DNA of 49,464 bases from Bacteroidales bacterium UBA3816 (GTDB lineage Bacteria; Bacteroidota; Bacteroidia; Bacteroidales; P3). Positions 26,069 through 34,569 of the stretch are shown one piece after another; the stretch's first letter is position 1; each line of letters opens with the position of its first letter. The DNA is taken from NCBI GenBank assembly GCA_002368955.1, contig DFDY01000198.1:1-49464 (forward strand), in the 5' to 3' direction. The notes below the pieces were generated by a model. That model did no database searches, was not told the DNA's origin, and saw only the letters and a program-made list of their open reading frames with translations. The translations under genes and the position numbers were made by a program.

Positions 26069-26458
26069 AGTTCTCCTTTCTCTAATATCTTAACAAACCG
26101 TGTAAACCAAAGAACCTCATGCCTGTTCACCCGCTCCGAAACCTCTTTGACTGACACACATAACAAAATGCAAAGATACATTTTTTTTTTAACATAAAAC
26201 AAAAAAAATATATATAGCAAACCAAAATATTAGGAGAATAGCACTAACAAACTGAATAACATTACATTATTCTGCACAATTCAGCATAACTACCCTGACT
26301 ATGGAAGGCCTATTTGTTCTATTGATAACTTTATCTCTCACCCATATCTGCCACACATCACTCTCATAACCCATTTTTTGTTGACCCGTCCAATGAGCGA
26401 GAAAACGAGGGCAAAGGTGTGCTGCTTAGGGAATTGGACAGGGCTCTAGGGCAAAGGA
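26069..26458. other. Intergenic stretch between the dehydratase and cytidylyltransferase genes
   Basis: This 390-base stretch holds a promoter of the dehydratase gene at 26171-26178 in an AT-rich zone. From 26179 to 26458 I find no gene, tRNA or convincing hairpin; it may contain the end of the ispD transcript. Confidence 0.5.
26171..26178 (-). promoter_or_regulatory. Bacteroidetes-type -7 element of the FlaA1-like gene
   Basis: TATCTTTG on the minus strand matches TAnnTTTG, in an AT-rich stretch, about 100 bases before the start codon at 26068. The long leader has no structure I recognise. Confidence 0.55.
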
Positions 26459-27136
26459 TTAGAGAGACTGAAGGTCTTCGGGGAATGTGATTTTTTTGTT
26501 CTGCTCGCTGCCCAGGACCACTTGGATGGGTATTTCCGGACAGTAACGATGGAGGACTCCGCAGTCGTCGGTGGCACAAAAGTGTGGGTCGCGCAGGGCG
26601 CGGCGGTAGGCCTCGGCTATGACGGTCAGACGGAAAGACTGAGGGGTTTGGGCTCGAAACATGGTGGTGCGGTCGGGCACAGCGGCTACAACATGAGTAG
26701 CAGGGTCCACCTGCCAGACGGTATCGGTGGAGGGAATGCCGACACAGACGGCCTGGGACTTGAGCAGGGCATGGCAGACACGTTCAATGATTTGGAGCGA
26801 GACCCAGGGGCGGGCAGCATCGTGGAAAAGTATATTGGTGTCGGGCGGGGCAGCGGCATAGGCGTTGAGAGCGTTGAGGCTGGACATGTAACGCTCGCTG
26901 CCGCCAGGAATGATGCGGGAGAGTTTGGGCCAAGCGTTGCGAGACGCCACTTCGCCCATAAAGTCGAGCCAGTCAGGATGTACCACCACAGTCACTTCAT
27001 CTATCTGAGATGCTTGGCAGAAGGTGTCAACAGCATGTTCAATAACCATACGGCCCTCAAGCTGAAGGAACTGCTTGGGTCGGTCGGCACCCATGCGGGA
27101 GCCGGTGCCTCCAGCTAGGACTACGGCTAGGTTCAT
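26459..27136 (-). CDS. ispD: IspD/TarI-type cytidylyltransferase
   Basis: This 225-residue enzyme has the glycosyltransferase-A-like cytidylyltransferase fold: VVLAGGTGSRMGADRPKQFL at the N terminus, the HDAARPWVS motif, VPDRTTMFRAQTPQSFRL and a late TDDCGVLHRY. The most likely reaction is 2-C-methyl-D-erythritol 4-phosphate to its CDP derivative in the MEP isoprenoid pathway. Ribitol-5-phosphate cytidylyltransferase (TarI) is closely related, and the GGTGSRMG spelling also fits TarI, so a role in a CDP-ribitol polymer cannot be excluded. It starts 10 bases after the secreted-protein gene and is probably co-transcribed. Confidence 0.82.
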   Translation of the reverse strand: MNLAVVLAGGTGSRMGADRPKQFLQLEGRMVIEHAVDTFCQASQIDEVTVVVHPDWLDFMGEVASRNAWPKLSRIIPGGSERYMSSLNALNAYAAAPPDTNILFHDAARPWVSLQIIERVCHALLKSQAVCVGIPSTDTVWQVDPATHVVAAVPDRTTMFRAQTPQSFRLTVIAEAYRRALRDPHFCATDDCGVLHRYCPEIPIQVVLGSEQNKKITFPEDLQSL

Positions 27137-27146
27137 GAAAAAGTGT

Positions 27147-27926
27147 TTACGGCTCTTGGACTAGGCGGACCGAGAGGCCCATGGACTTGAGGGCCGAGCG
27201 GCCTTGGGGGAAATAGGGATCCAACAGAAGGTAGAGAGCCTCATTCGTCTTCTTGGCACTAGGGGTGGACGTCCAGTAGTGGCAGGCATTCTGCGAGCCT
27301 TGGAGGGCGGCGCCCATGCGGCGGCCTTCACAAGGGAGAAAGACCGCACCGGCAGCCTCCAGCTTGGCCCATTTCTCTTCGGTGTACCAGTTGGCGCTGT
27401 CTTCCTTGGGGCCGGGCTTGACATAGACACCCTTGGGTCTCTGCCAGTTGTCGGGCAGGAGGAGCAGGCCATAGCGGTTATTGACATAAGCTATGGCATA
27501 GAGGCGACGGGCATGTTTGCGCTTGGACAGGAGGTAGTTCCACTCGTCCATGGTCATGGTGCGCCAAATCTTGCCCCCTTGAGTGGGCAGCGCACAGTAG
27601 CGGCCCCAATCGACAAAAGTATATTCCTGTGAGTTTTCGGAGACATTGGTGGGGTTGAGGGCTGTGCCCCAGCCGAAGAGGTCTATCCAGCCTTTGTAGC
27701 GTGGAGAGGCCGATTTGTCGCTCCAGGAGAGCACCTCGGTCTGCTTGGCGGCAAAACGCCAGAGGTGGGTGGAGGGCTGATACTGCAAATTGCCCGGCGA
27801 GAAACGCACCTGAAGGGAGTCGCTGACAGAGAAAAGGCCTTGACACTTGCCAAGACTGTCAATGTTTTCCTGGGCCGAAAGGGTAAGCCCCAAGAGCAAA
27901 AGGAGCGATGATAGTATTTTCTTCAT
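27147..27926 (-). CDS. Secreted FISUMP-like protein of unknown function
   Basis: The protein (259 residues) has a signal peptide (LLLLLGLTLSAQ) and then VSDSLQVRFSPGNLQYQPST with WRFAAKQTEVLSW and WIDLFGWGT, a sequence pattern seen in many Bacteroidales secreted proteins related to FISUMP or formylglycine-generating-like folds. The function is unknown. It carries no T9SS sorting domain and no lipobox. The frame extends to a GTG at 27944 (a few residues more), but the ATG at 27926 (MKKILSS) starts a proper signal peptide and is preferred. Confidence 0.7.
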   Translation of the reverse strand: MKKILSSLLLLLGLTLSAQENIDSLGKCQGLFSVSDSLQVRFSPGNLQYQPSTHLWRFAAKQTEVLSWSDKSASPRYKGWIDLFGWGTALNPTNVSENSQEYTFVDWGRYCALPTQGGKIWRTMTMDEWNYLLSKRKHARRLYAIAYVNNRYGLLLLPDNWQRPKGVYVKPGPKEDSANWYTEEKWAKLEAAGAVFLPCEGRRMGAALQGSQNACHYWTSTPSAKKTNEALYLLLDPYFPQGRSALKSMGLSVRLVQEP

Positions 27927-27964
27927 AAACATTATCTTTTTCACTTTTGAGCATAATGAAAATG

Positions 27965-27972
27965 CAAAAGTA
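27965..27972 (-). promoter_or_regulatory. Bacteroidetes-type -7 element of the secreted-protein/ispD unit
   Basis: TACTTTTG on the minus strand, about 38 bases before the ATG at 27926. It lies back to back with the plus-strand promoter at 28015, giving a divergent promoter region of about 120 bases. Confidence 0.6.
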
Positions 27973-28014
27973 CAAAAAAATATTCATATAATAATTAAAT
28001 TCAATATTTTTGGT

Positions 28015-28022
28015 TATCTTTG
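28015..28022 (+). promoter_or_regulatory. Bacteroidetes-type -7 element of the AsmA-like operon
   Basis: TATCTTTG matches TAnnTTTG, 25 bases before the ATG at 28048, in an AT-rich stretch. Confidence 0.65.
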
Positions 28023-28047
28023 CACGTTACAAATAAGAAAAGACTAT

Positions 28048-30090
28048 ATGAAAAAGGCACTGAAAGTCATACGTTTGATTATTATCATAGTGGTGGCACT
28101 GGTGATTGCGGTGGTGCTCTTCGGTTCGCTGTTCGGCGGCTGCGCGGTGAAAAACTACGTGAACCGTCATGGCGAAGATTTGATTGGTCGCAAGGTGAAT
28201 GTAGAGCACGTAGGGATGAACCTCTTGACCGGCCACGTGGGCATCCACGAGCTGACCATCTTCGAGGACAACGCCACGGACAAGTTTGCGGGTTTTGACA
28301 CGCTGGACGTGTCGCTGTCGCTGATGCGACTGCTGGGGCAGACGGTATATCTGCGCCACATCACGTTGGCAGGACTAGACGTGAACATCGTGCAGGACAG
28401 CAGCGGGATGAATTTTTACAGCATCATCGAACACTTTGCCAAGGACTCTTCCGAGGTGGAGGAGCCGGACACCACGCCCAGCAGCTGGGTGGTGAGCCTG
28501 CACAAGATTCGTCTCTCGGACGGCAGTGCCGAATACACTGACTTGCGGCGCAGGGCACACTCTGGTTTTCATCACCTAAACGTGTTCGTGCCCGACTTTG
28601 TCATCGGCGGCAAGGACCGCACCGATGCGGGCCTGACAGTGCAGCTGACCAAGGGCGGTACCCTAGAGGCCGATGCCACATGGAACCCCGAGACCCAAGA
28701 CTTCACAGCCGACCTAGTCCTGTCAGACTTGATGCTGGACCAAATGAAAGACTTCAACATGAATCCTGATTTTGTGAAAGAAATCAAAGGGGTGCTGGGG
28801 CTGACAGCCCATGCGGCGGGCAACCTCAAACAGGTGATGGACATGAATATCAGCGGCAAGGTGAATGTGGACAATCTAGATTTGCTGGACACTGCCTCCA
28901 CCTCGTTGGCATCGCTGAACCACTTGGGAGTGGATCTGGGCAAACTGGTCTTGAGCCAAAACCTCTTTGACATCAACAGCATCACCCTCGACGGGCTGAA
29001 CTTCCGATACGAGCTCTTTGCCGACAGCAGCAACACCCTCTCACGCATCTTCGGCTCGCCGGAGGAGGCTGCAGACAGCACGATGGCAGAAACTGAACCG
29101 CTGCCAGCAGAAGACACAGCAGCCACCGACACCACGCTGAAAGCCATCCCCTTGCAGTTGAGACTGGGTAGTCTGGACTTGAGCCACATGAACTTCACCT
29201 ATGCCGACCACACGATGGCAGACGACTTTGTATTTCCCGTCACCGACATCCGGGTTTCAGCCCATAATATCACCACTTCGGGCAACAACAATGCCAAGGT
29301 GTTTGCCAACTTGCCCAGCGGAGGGGTGCTGCTGGTTGACTGGGCGGGCGACATCTCGCAGTGGAAGCAGCACCAAAGCCTGCGACTGGATGTGAAGAAC
29401 CTGCACCTGACGGACCTGAACCCCTATATGGTGCACTATTTCGGGCAGCCGTTCACCGAAGGCATCTTCTCGTTCAGCAGCCTCAACCTCATTGAAAACA
29501 GCCAGCTGAACGGCAAGAACCACATAGACATTTACAAGCCCAACCTGGGTGACCGCCGCAAGGACGTGTCGCCACGGCTGAAACTGCCCGTAAAGGCGGC
29601 ACTGTACATCCTGAAGGACAAGGACGACAAGGTGATACTGGATGTGCCCATCAAAGGCAATGTGGACAGCCCCGAGTTCAACTACATGAAACTGGTATGG
29701 AAGACCTTGGGCAACCTGGTGGTGAAGGTGGCCACCTCACCTGTGCGGATGCTGAGCGGTCTGAACGGGGGCAAGAATAACGAACTTTTCATCACCATCG
29801 ACCACCGGAATCCCGACTTCACCAGCGAGCAGTTCTACCAGATAGACCAAGTGGCCGACGTGGCCAAACAGGATGCGGGCTACCACCTGTCGCTCATCCT
29901 GCAGACCCACCCCACCGATGACAGCGTGGCCCTGCGGAACCAAAAGATACGCAACAAACTGCTGCAGAAACACCTGACAGACCTAGGCGTACCCAGCAAC
30001 CAGTATGAGATAATCAGCCAGCCCGCCAACGACACAGTGAAAGTGGAAGGCTACAGGGTGAAACTGGAAATGGAGGAGAAAGAAAATTAG
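28048..30090 (+). CDS. AsmA-like envelope protein (DUF748 type)
   Basis: This 680-residue protein has one N-terminal membrane helix (IIIIVVALVIAVVLFGSLFG) and then a long periplasmic region with the AsmA-type start VNVEHVGMNLLTGHVGIHEL, repeated alternating beta strands, and LYILKDKDDKVILDVPIKGN near the C-terminal end, a typical sequence of the DUF748/AsmA family. Such proteins span the periplasm and are thought to move phospholipids between membranes or assist outer-membrane assembly. The ATG at 28048 follows the promoter directly; an upstream extension of the frame overlaps the divergent promoters and is not used. It begins an operon with the protease at 30117 (26 bases apart). Confidence 0.87.
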   Translation: MKKALKVIRLIIIIVVALVIAVVLFGSLFGGCAVKNYVNRHGEDLIGRKVNVEHVGMNLLTGHVGIHELTIFEDNATDKFAGFDTLDVSLSLMRLLGQTVYLRHITLAGLDVNIVQDSSGMNFYSIIEHFAKDSSEVEEPDTTPSSWVVSLHKIRLSDGSAEYTDLRRRAHSGFHHLNVFVPDFVIGGKDRTDAGLTVQLTKGGTLEADATWNPETQDFTADLVLSDLMLDQMKDFNMNPDFVKEIKGVLGLTAHAAGNLKQVMDMNISGKVNVDNLDLLDTASTSLASLNHLGVDLGKLVLSQNLFDINSITLDGLNFRYELFADSSNTLSRIFGSPEEAADSTMAETEPLPAEDTAATDTTLKAIPLQLRLGSLDLSHMNFTYADHTMADDFVFPVTDIRVSAHNITTSGNNNAKVFANLPSGGVLLVDWAGDISQWKQHQSLRLDVKNLHLTDLNPYMVHYFGQPFTEGIFSFSSLNLIENSQLNGKNHIDIYKPNLGDRRKDVSPRLKLPVKAALYILKDKDDKVILDVPIKGNVDSPEFNYMKLVWKTLGNLVVKVATSPVRMLSGLNGGKNNELFITIDHRNPDFTSEQFYQIDQVADVAKQDAGYHLSLILQTHPTDDSVALRNQKIRNKLLQKHLTDLGVPSNQYEIISQPANDTVKVEGYRVKLEMEEKEN

Positions 30091-30116
30091 AATTCAATCG
30101 ATAAAAAGAAAAATAG

Positions 30117-33086
30117 ATGAAGCGTCTTATTTTACTCACCGTCTTGACGGCATGGATGGGGCTGACCATGGCAGCCCCGGTACACCCAGAGAAGGCTCGG
30201 GAACAAGCATTGCTATTTGCCCAACAACTGAAGCACGACCAAAAAGTCACGCTTGCGCTAGTGAAAGCAGATGGGCTGGAGAACCTCTATCTTTATAATA
30301 TAGACCAAGGGGGATTTGTGATAGTCAGCGGCGACGACCGCACTCGAACGGTGCTGGGTTACAGCACTGATGGCAAACTGGACGGCAGACAACTGCCCGA
30401 AGGGCTGAGGTACTGGCTGGGCGAATATGAGAGCCAAATAAGGCAGCTGGGAGAAACCCCATTGGAGAAACTATATGCGGCCTACCAACCCGCAGGCAAA
30501 CCCACACTGCCCGACTCTGTGGCTCCCCTGCTGACATCAGAGTGGAACCAATACCGCTATGGCTACAACAGCCTGGTGCCATTCGACAGCACCTATGCCT
30601 CCGACAGTACGATGGCAGTCTTTGACGGTCACCCAACCGTAGGGTGCGGAGCCCTGGCCATGGGGCAGATCATGCGCTTCTGGCAGTTTCCAACCCACGG
30701 CTATGGGAACCACTCCTACACGCTGAACGAGCCTTGCTGGCACTATGGGACCCTAAGCGCAGACTTCTCCAGCGCCACCTACGACTATGACCTCATGCCC
30801 GACAAACTCAGCGACAGCAGCACGGCCGAAGAGGTGAATGCCGTGGCCACCCTGCTGGCCCACTGCGGCATTGCGGCCAACATGAACTATAACAGCGACT
30901 GCGCAGGCAGTTCGGGCTCCACCATCTACAACAATATGTCGGGAATGCAGCGTTTCTTCCACTACAGCGGCAACACCCGCATAGAGATGATTTTCTACCA
31001 CAGCCTCTCCAATTGGATGAACCTGCTGAAGGAAGACCTTGCAGCCGGGCGCCCCATCTACTACTGCGGCCAAAGCCAGGCCAACCCCGAGGAGGGCACA
31101 CTGTCCGGCGGACACGCCTTTGTGTGCGACGGCTACAACGACAGCAACTACTTCCACTTCAACTGGGGTTGGAACGGCTCGGCCAACGGATACTATGCGC
31201 TGAACGTACTGCGGCCGTTGACCTCCTATGACTTCACCAGTTACCAATACTGCATGCTGGGTCTTGAGCCCTACCGTGGTACGATGCCCATCATGGTGAT
31301 GGGTTCCGACCTCACGCTGGGCCGCACCATCGTCCCCCAAGGGGGCACCATCAGCGGCCAATACAGCATTGCCAACATCGGCGACAGCGTGCTGAATACC
31401 TTTGTGGGCGTGAACATCTACGGCCTGGAAGACCGCGAGTACTATGGCTGCGTGGACGGTCGCCGCGTGACGGTGATGCCGGGCGACACAGTGGTGTGTA
31501 ACTTCTCCTATGCCCTCTCCCTCCCCGCAGGCAACTTCCAGGCCATAATGCAGTACAGCCAAGATTCCTTCTACGCCGGCATCACCGTGGACGAAACCTT
31601 GTATATGGACGACCTGGACTACAAAAACACTGCCGACTTCACCGTCACCAACAGCAACGAGACCAACCTCTCCAATCTGGTCATCTTTGTGCGTTTTGCC
31701 GACGACCCCGAAATAGGCTCCACCTTCCAGTCTATTGACGACATGTTCAACGGCGAGGATTTCAGTGTGGCACGCTACTTCAGGGAAATGTCATACGGCA
31801 AAATCAACTTCAACACTGTCTATACCAACGGGGTGAACGAAAACCACATAGAAGCCTATGTGGACCCCAACCCTCGCGGAAACTACCAGCCCTACAGTCC
31901 CGACAACCCCATTGGCTACACCGAGACCATGCCCCAGATTAGCATCTCCATGCGCGAGGCCCGGCTGATAGAGCACATCTGCCGCTACATTGACTCCACC
32001 GGCATGGTCAGCCAATCTATCACATTGGATGGCGACGGAGACGGCGACATAGACAACATCAGCTTCATCCTGCAAGGCGAAACCGACCACTGGGGCAACC
32101 TGCTTTGGCCTCACATGGAATACTTCCCTCACGATTCCATAGGCTACACCCTGACCATCAATGGCAAACGAGTCAACAGCTTCAACTTTGAGTTTGAAGG
32201 GTCTCCCTCGCACTTCACCGTGAGGACGTTCTGCCACGAAATGGGACACTCCATTGGGCTGCCTGACCTCTACCACTACAACCACTACACCAACATCAAT
32301 ACTGTCCCTTACGACATTATGTACAATAACATCAACCAAACTGCGGTCATCTATAAGCATAAAATCCTTCACCTCACCGGCGAACCAATCCGCATACAGC
32401 AGGACGGCACCTACACCATCTACAGCAACGGCAGCAGCCCCGACAACAACCTCTACTACATCAAATCCTCCATCGACAGCAACCAATGGTTCACCATTGA
32501 GTATCGCTCGCGCAGCGACTATTTCGAGAATGGACTGCCCTACGACGGACTGCTCCTAGGACGGTGGGTAGACACCGTGCCCCTGGACCAATACTACATT
32601 GGCAACGCATTCTTCGACTACCCTACACGGCCCAACACCTACTGGCTGTTCCGCCCCAACAGCGACAACGACACCATCAACGGCAACCCCAATCAGGCTC
32701 TGTTCAGCTCGACCCACAACAACTCCTTCGGCCCCACCACCGACCCCCACCCCTATCTGACCGATGGCACTCCGGAGCAGAGTTTTGAGATATACGACAT
32801 CAGCGAGAACGGCAGCACCTGCACCTTCTCGGTGCGATTCCTCACGCCCGAAAGCATCGGCACTCCAACCGCCGACCTACGGCTAAATCTCTTGCCCAAC
32901 CCCGCCACCAACCACGTCGCCATCGAGCACCTGCCTGCCAACAGCCCTGTCAAAATCTACGACAACAAAGGCTCTCTGGTTATCAGCACCCGATACAATG
33001 GCACAGAAATTGATGTAAGTCAGTTGTCCACAGGGCTCTACTTTATAGCCACCCCCACCGGCACAGGCAAGATGATGAAGAAATAA
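30117..33086 (+). CDS. T9SS-secreted double protease: C10 cysteine peptidase fused to M6-like metallopeptidase
   Basis: This 989-residue protein has a signal peptide, then a streptopain-type propeptide (about 20-120, ALVKADGLENLYLYNIDQGG). A C10 cysteine peptidase domain (about 135-385) has the catalytic Cys177 in TVGCGALAMGQIMRFW, His333 in SGGHAFVCDGYN, and the NWGWNG motif at 349-354. A CARDB-like beta domain (about 395-500) leads to an M6-type zinc metallopeptidase (about 515-905) starting NLVIFVRFADDPE, with DGDGDGDIDN (638-647, calcium-like) and the zinc site CHEMGHSIGLPD (706-717). The C-terminal 70 residues (LLPNPATNHVAIEHL, DVSQLSTGLYFIATP) are a T9SS sorting domain. Both active sites look intact. 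It would be a surface or secreted protease. Confidence 0.9.
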   Translation: MKRLILLTVLTAWMGLTMAAPVHPEKAREQALLFAQQLKHDQKVTLALVKADGLENLYLYNIDQGGFVIVSGDDRTRTVLGYSTDGKLDGRQLPEGLRYWLGEYESQIRQLGETPLEKLYAAYQPAGKPTLPDSVAPLLTSEWNQYRYGYNSLVPFDSTYASDSTMAVFDGHPTVGCGALAMGQIMRFWQFPTHGYGNHSYTLNEPCWHYGTLSADFSSATYDYDLMPDKLSDSSTAEEVNAVATLLAHCGIAANMNYNSDCAGSSGSTIYNNMSGMQRFFHYSGNTRIEMIFYHSLSNWMNLLKEDLAAGRPIYYCGQSQANPEEGTLSGGHAFVCDGYNDSNYFHFNWGWNGSANGYYALNVLRPLTSYDFTSYQYCMLGLEPYRGTMPIMVMGSDLTLGRTIVPQGGTISGQYSIANIGDSVLNTFVGVNIYGLEDREYYGCVDGRRVTVMPGDTVVCNFSYALSLPAGNFQAIMQYSQDSFYAGITVDETLYMDDLDYKNTADFTVTNSNETNLSNLVIFVRFADDPEIGSTFQSIDDMFNGEDFSVARYFREMSYGKINFNTVYTNGVNENHIEAYVDPNPRGNYQPYSPDNPIGYTETMPQISISMREARLIEHICRYIDSTGMVSQSITLDGDGDGDIDNISFILQGETDHWGNLLWPHMEYFPHDSIGYTLTINGKRVNSFNFEFEGSPSHFTVRTFCHEMGHSIGLPDLYHYNHYTNINTVPYDIMYNNINQTAVIYKHKILHLTGEPIRIQQDGTYTIYSNGSSPDNNLYYIKSSIDSNQWFTIEYRSRSDYFENGLPYDGLLLGRWVDTVPLDQYYIGNAFFDYPTRPNTYWLFRPNSDNDTINGNPNQALFSSTHNNSFGPTTDPHPYLTDGTPEQSFEIYDISENGSTCTFSVRFLTPESIGTPTADLRLNLLPNPATNHVAIEHLPANSPVKIYDNKGSLVISTRYNGTEIDVSQLSTGLYFIATPTGTGKMMKK

Positions 33087-33131
33087 CCAACTGGAAACAA
33101 AAAGAATACATACCACACAAACTAACGAAAC

Positions 33132-34016
33132 ATGGGATTAGGCAAATGGATACTAGGCGGTTTGGGCTGGGCCTTGGGAGGTCCGCTCGGCGGCATCTTA
33201 GGCTACTTTATTGGCAACACCATTGAAAACATAGCCAGCAACCGACAGATTGGCGACGGCGGCTTCGACGCCGACGGGCAGCCGTTCAGTGCCCATCGTG
33301 GACCCTACAGAAACAACGGGTCTCAGAACGACATTGACTTTGCTCTGATTGTGCTGATTGCCTCAGTGATGAAGGTGGACGGCAACGTGTCGCGCACCGA
33401 GCTCGAATATGTGAAGCAGTTCCTGCTTAAAAACTACGGCGAGGAGAAGGGCAAAGAACTCTTGCTGATGTTGCGCGATCTGGTGAAGCCCGAGAAATAC
33501 ATCGACATTGATGCCGTCTGCGCACAAATCAAGCACAACACCGACTATACGACCCGCTACCACATGGTAGACTTCCTCTTTGGGCTGGCCACGTCCGACA
33601 GCAACTTCAGCCAGACCGAGAACAACCTGCTGCGCAACCTGGCCCGCAACCTGGGCATCAACATGGGCGACTTCGCCTCCATCTATGCACGCCATGTCGG
33701 CAACCGCTGGGGGTCCAGCTACAGCTATGGCAACCGCTCCTATTCGGGCAGCTCTTCAGGATACAACCGCTACGGCCGACAGGGCAGCTACAGCAACTCT
33801 GGCAGCACCTATAAGAAAGACCCCTACAGCGTCCTAGGTCTCACCTCCAACGCCTCAGACGAGGAGGTGAAGAAAGCCTACCGCCGGCTGGCCATGAAGT
33901 ACCATCCCGACAAGGTGGCCAACATGGGCGAGGAGATAAAGAAGAACGCCGAAGCCCAATTCCGCGAAATAAACGAGGCCTACGAGCAGATCAAGACTGC
34001 CCGCGGCATGAAATAG
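33132..34016 (+). CDS. TerB and DnaJ-domain co-chaperone-like protein
   Basis: The protein has 294 residues. The N terminus is a glycine-zipper membrane segment (LGGLGWALGGPLGGILGYFIG). The middle (about 60-175) is a TerB-like helical domain (IVLIASVMKVDGNVSRTELE, and the later LLFGLATSD-type segment). After a Gly/Ser/Tyr linker comes a C-terminal J-domain (SVLGLTSNASDEEVKKAYRR with HPD in MKYHPDKVAN). This is the layout of DjlA: one membrane anchor, TerB, C-terminal J-domain acting with DnaK. It is the last gene of the unit begun at 28048 and ends at a terminator. Confidence 0.85.
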   Translation: MGLGKWILGGLGWALGGPLGGILGYFIGNTIENIASNRQIGDGGFDADGQPFSAHRGPYRNNGSQNDIDFALIVLIASVMKVDGNVSRTELEYVKQFLLKNYGEEKGKELLLMLRDLVKPEKYIDIDAVCAQIKHNTDYTTRYHMVDFLFGLATSDSNFSQTENNLLRNLARNLGINMGDFASIYARHVGNRWGSSYSYGNRSYSGSSSGYNRYGRQGSYSNSGSTYKKDPYSVLGLTSNASDEEVKKAYRRLAMKYHPDKVANMGEEIKKNAEAQFREINEAYEQIKTARGMK

Positions 34017-34039
34017 CCGCCCTAGCGCATACCCCTCAG

Positions 34040-34082
34040 GCCCGACCAGAACATTCGAAAGTTTTGGTCGGGCTTATTTTTA
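34040..34082 (+). terminator. Rho-independent terminator after the TerB-J gene
   Basis: GCCCGACCA (34040-34048) pairs perfectly with TGGTCGGGC (34065-34073), with GAAC/GTTT extending the stem and TTATTTTT after it. It ends the plus-strand operon. Confidence 0.85.
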
Positions 34083-34144
34083 CATAGCTGAAAATTCATT
34101 ATATACTCACTATTCACCCGCAACCATAACGGCCTGGAAACGTG

Positions 34145-34170
34145 CCGGAAGCGACGAGGGAGCGTTCCGG
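34145..34170. repeat. Palindrome CCGGAA/TTCCGG
   Basis: A perfect CCGGAA/TTCCGG stem separated by 14 bases lies between the terminator and the tRNA gene. No T-run follows, so it is not a terminator; it may be part of a REP-like unit. Confidence 0.35.
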
Positions 34171-34194
34171 AAGTGGTCATGAGGAAAAACTAAT

Positions 34195-34239
34195 TGGGAG
34201 AAAAAAGGAAAACCCTGCCATCCGAGAGGGAGAGCAGGG
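34195..34239 (-). terminator. Terminator of the tRNA-Gln gene
   Basis: On the minus strand CCCTGC pairs with GCAGGG (34239-34213) and is followed by TTTTCCTTTTTT, directly downstream of the tRNA-Gln gene. Confidence 0.75.
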
Positions 34240-34246
34240 CCTTGTG

Positions 34247-34317
34247 TTGTCCAACCAGGATTCGAACCTGGACTGACAGAACCAAAATCTGGAGTGCTGC
34301 CATTACACCATTGGACA
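34247..34317 (-). tRNA. tRNA-Gln (anticodon UUG)
   Basis: The acceptor stem TGTCCAA pairs with TTGGACA, with discriminator A and no encoded CCA. The D-stem is GTG/CAC, the T-arm CCAGG-TTCGAAT-CCTGG, and the variable loop has four bases. The anticodon loop TTTTGGT gives anticodon TTG. The weak U1-A72 first pair is characteristic of tRNA-Gln, where glutaminyl-tRNA synthetase opens it. One anticodon-stem pair (C27-U43) is mismatched. A promoter at 34408 and a terminator at 34195 make it a single-tRNA transcription unit. Confidence 0.92.
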
Positions 34318-34407
34318 ATCCCAATATCCTAATTACGCCATTTTTAATCTACACAATCAATCAATTAACAATGTTTCAAATCCACAATCACGCTTGATTT
34401 GAGGTTG

Positions 34408-34415
34408 CAAAGATA
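34408..34415 (-). promoter_or_regulatory. Promoter of the tRNA-Gln gene
   Basis: TATCTTTG on the minus strand (TAnnTTTG) lies about 90 bases before the mature 5' end of the tRNA, leaving a leader for RNase P to remove. Confidence 0.55.
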
Positions 34416-34501
34416 CGACTTTTTTTTGAATTAGCAGAAAAATTCTTACAAATAATTCTCCTTTGGTGCAAAATAGTCTTTTGGAACATTGTATAGAGTG
34501 A

Positions 34502-34558
34502 GGTCTGAAGAAGGTTCGACCGCAAGGATAATACCTTATGGATGAACCTCTTCAGACC
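34502..34558 (-). terminator. Long hairpin downstream of the lipoprotein gene
   Basis: GGTCTGAAGA followed by AGGTTC (34502-34517) pairs with GAACCTCTTCAGACC (34544-34558) with one bulge; AAGG/CCTT pairs in the loop. It lies 11 bases after the stop of the lipoprotein gene at 34570, so a termination or mRNA-stabilising role for the surface-protein/tilS/lipoprotein transcript is likely, although no T-run follows. Confidence 0.45.
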
Positions 34559-34569
34559 CATCTAAACTG

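Noticed and set aside
30753..32486. Two minus-strand frames of 269 and 231 codons opposite the double protease
   Set aside because: They overlap catalytic regions of the protease and show no motif, signal or start context; they are shadows.
34246..34318. An alternative tRNA-Gln boundary one base wider on each side (TTGTCCA/TGGACAA)
   Set aside because: The T-stem position fixes seven acceptor bases as TTGGACA with discriminator A and gives the characteristic U1-A72 pair; the wider form would leave an eight-base acceptor side.
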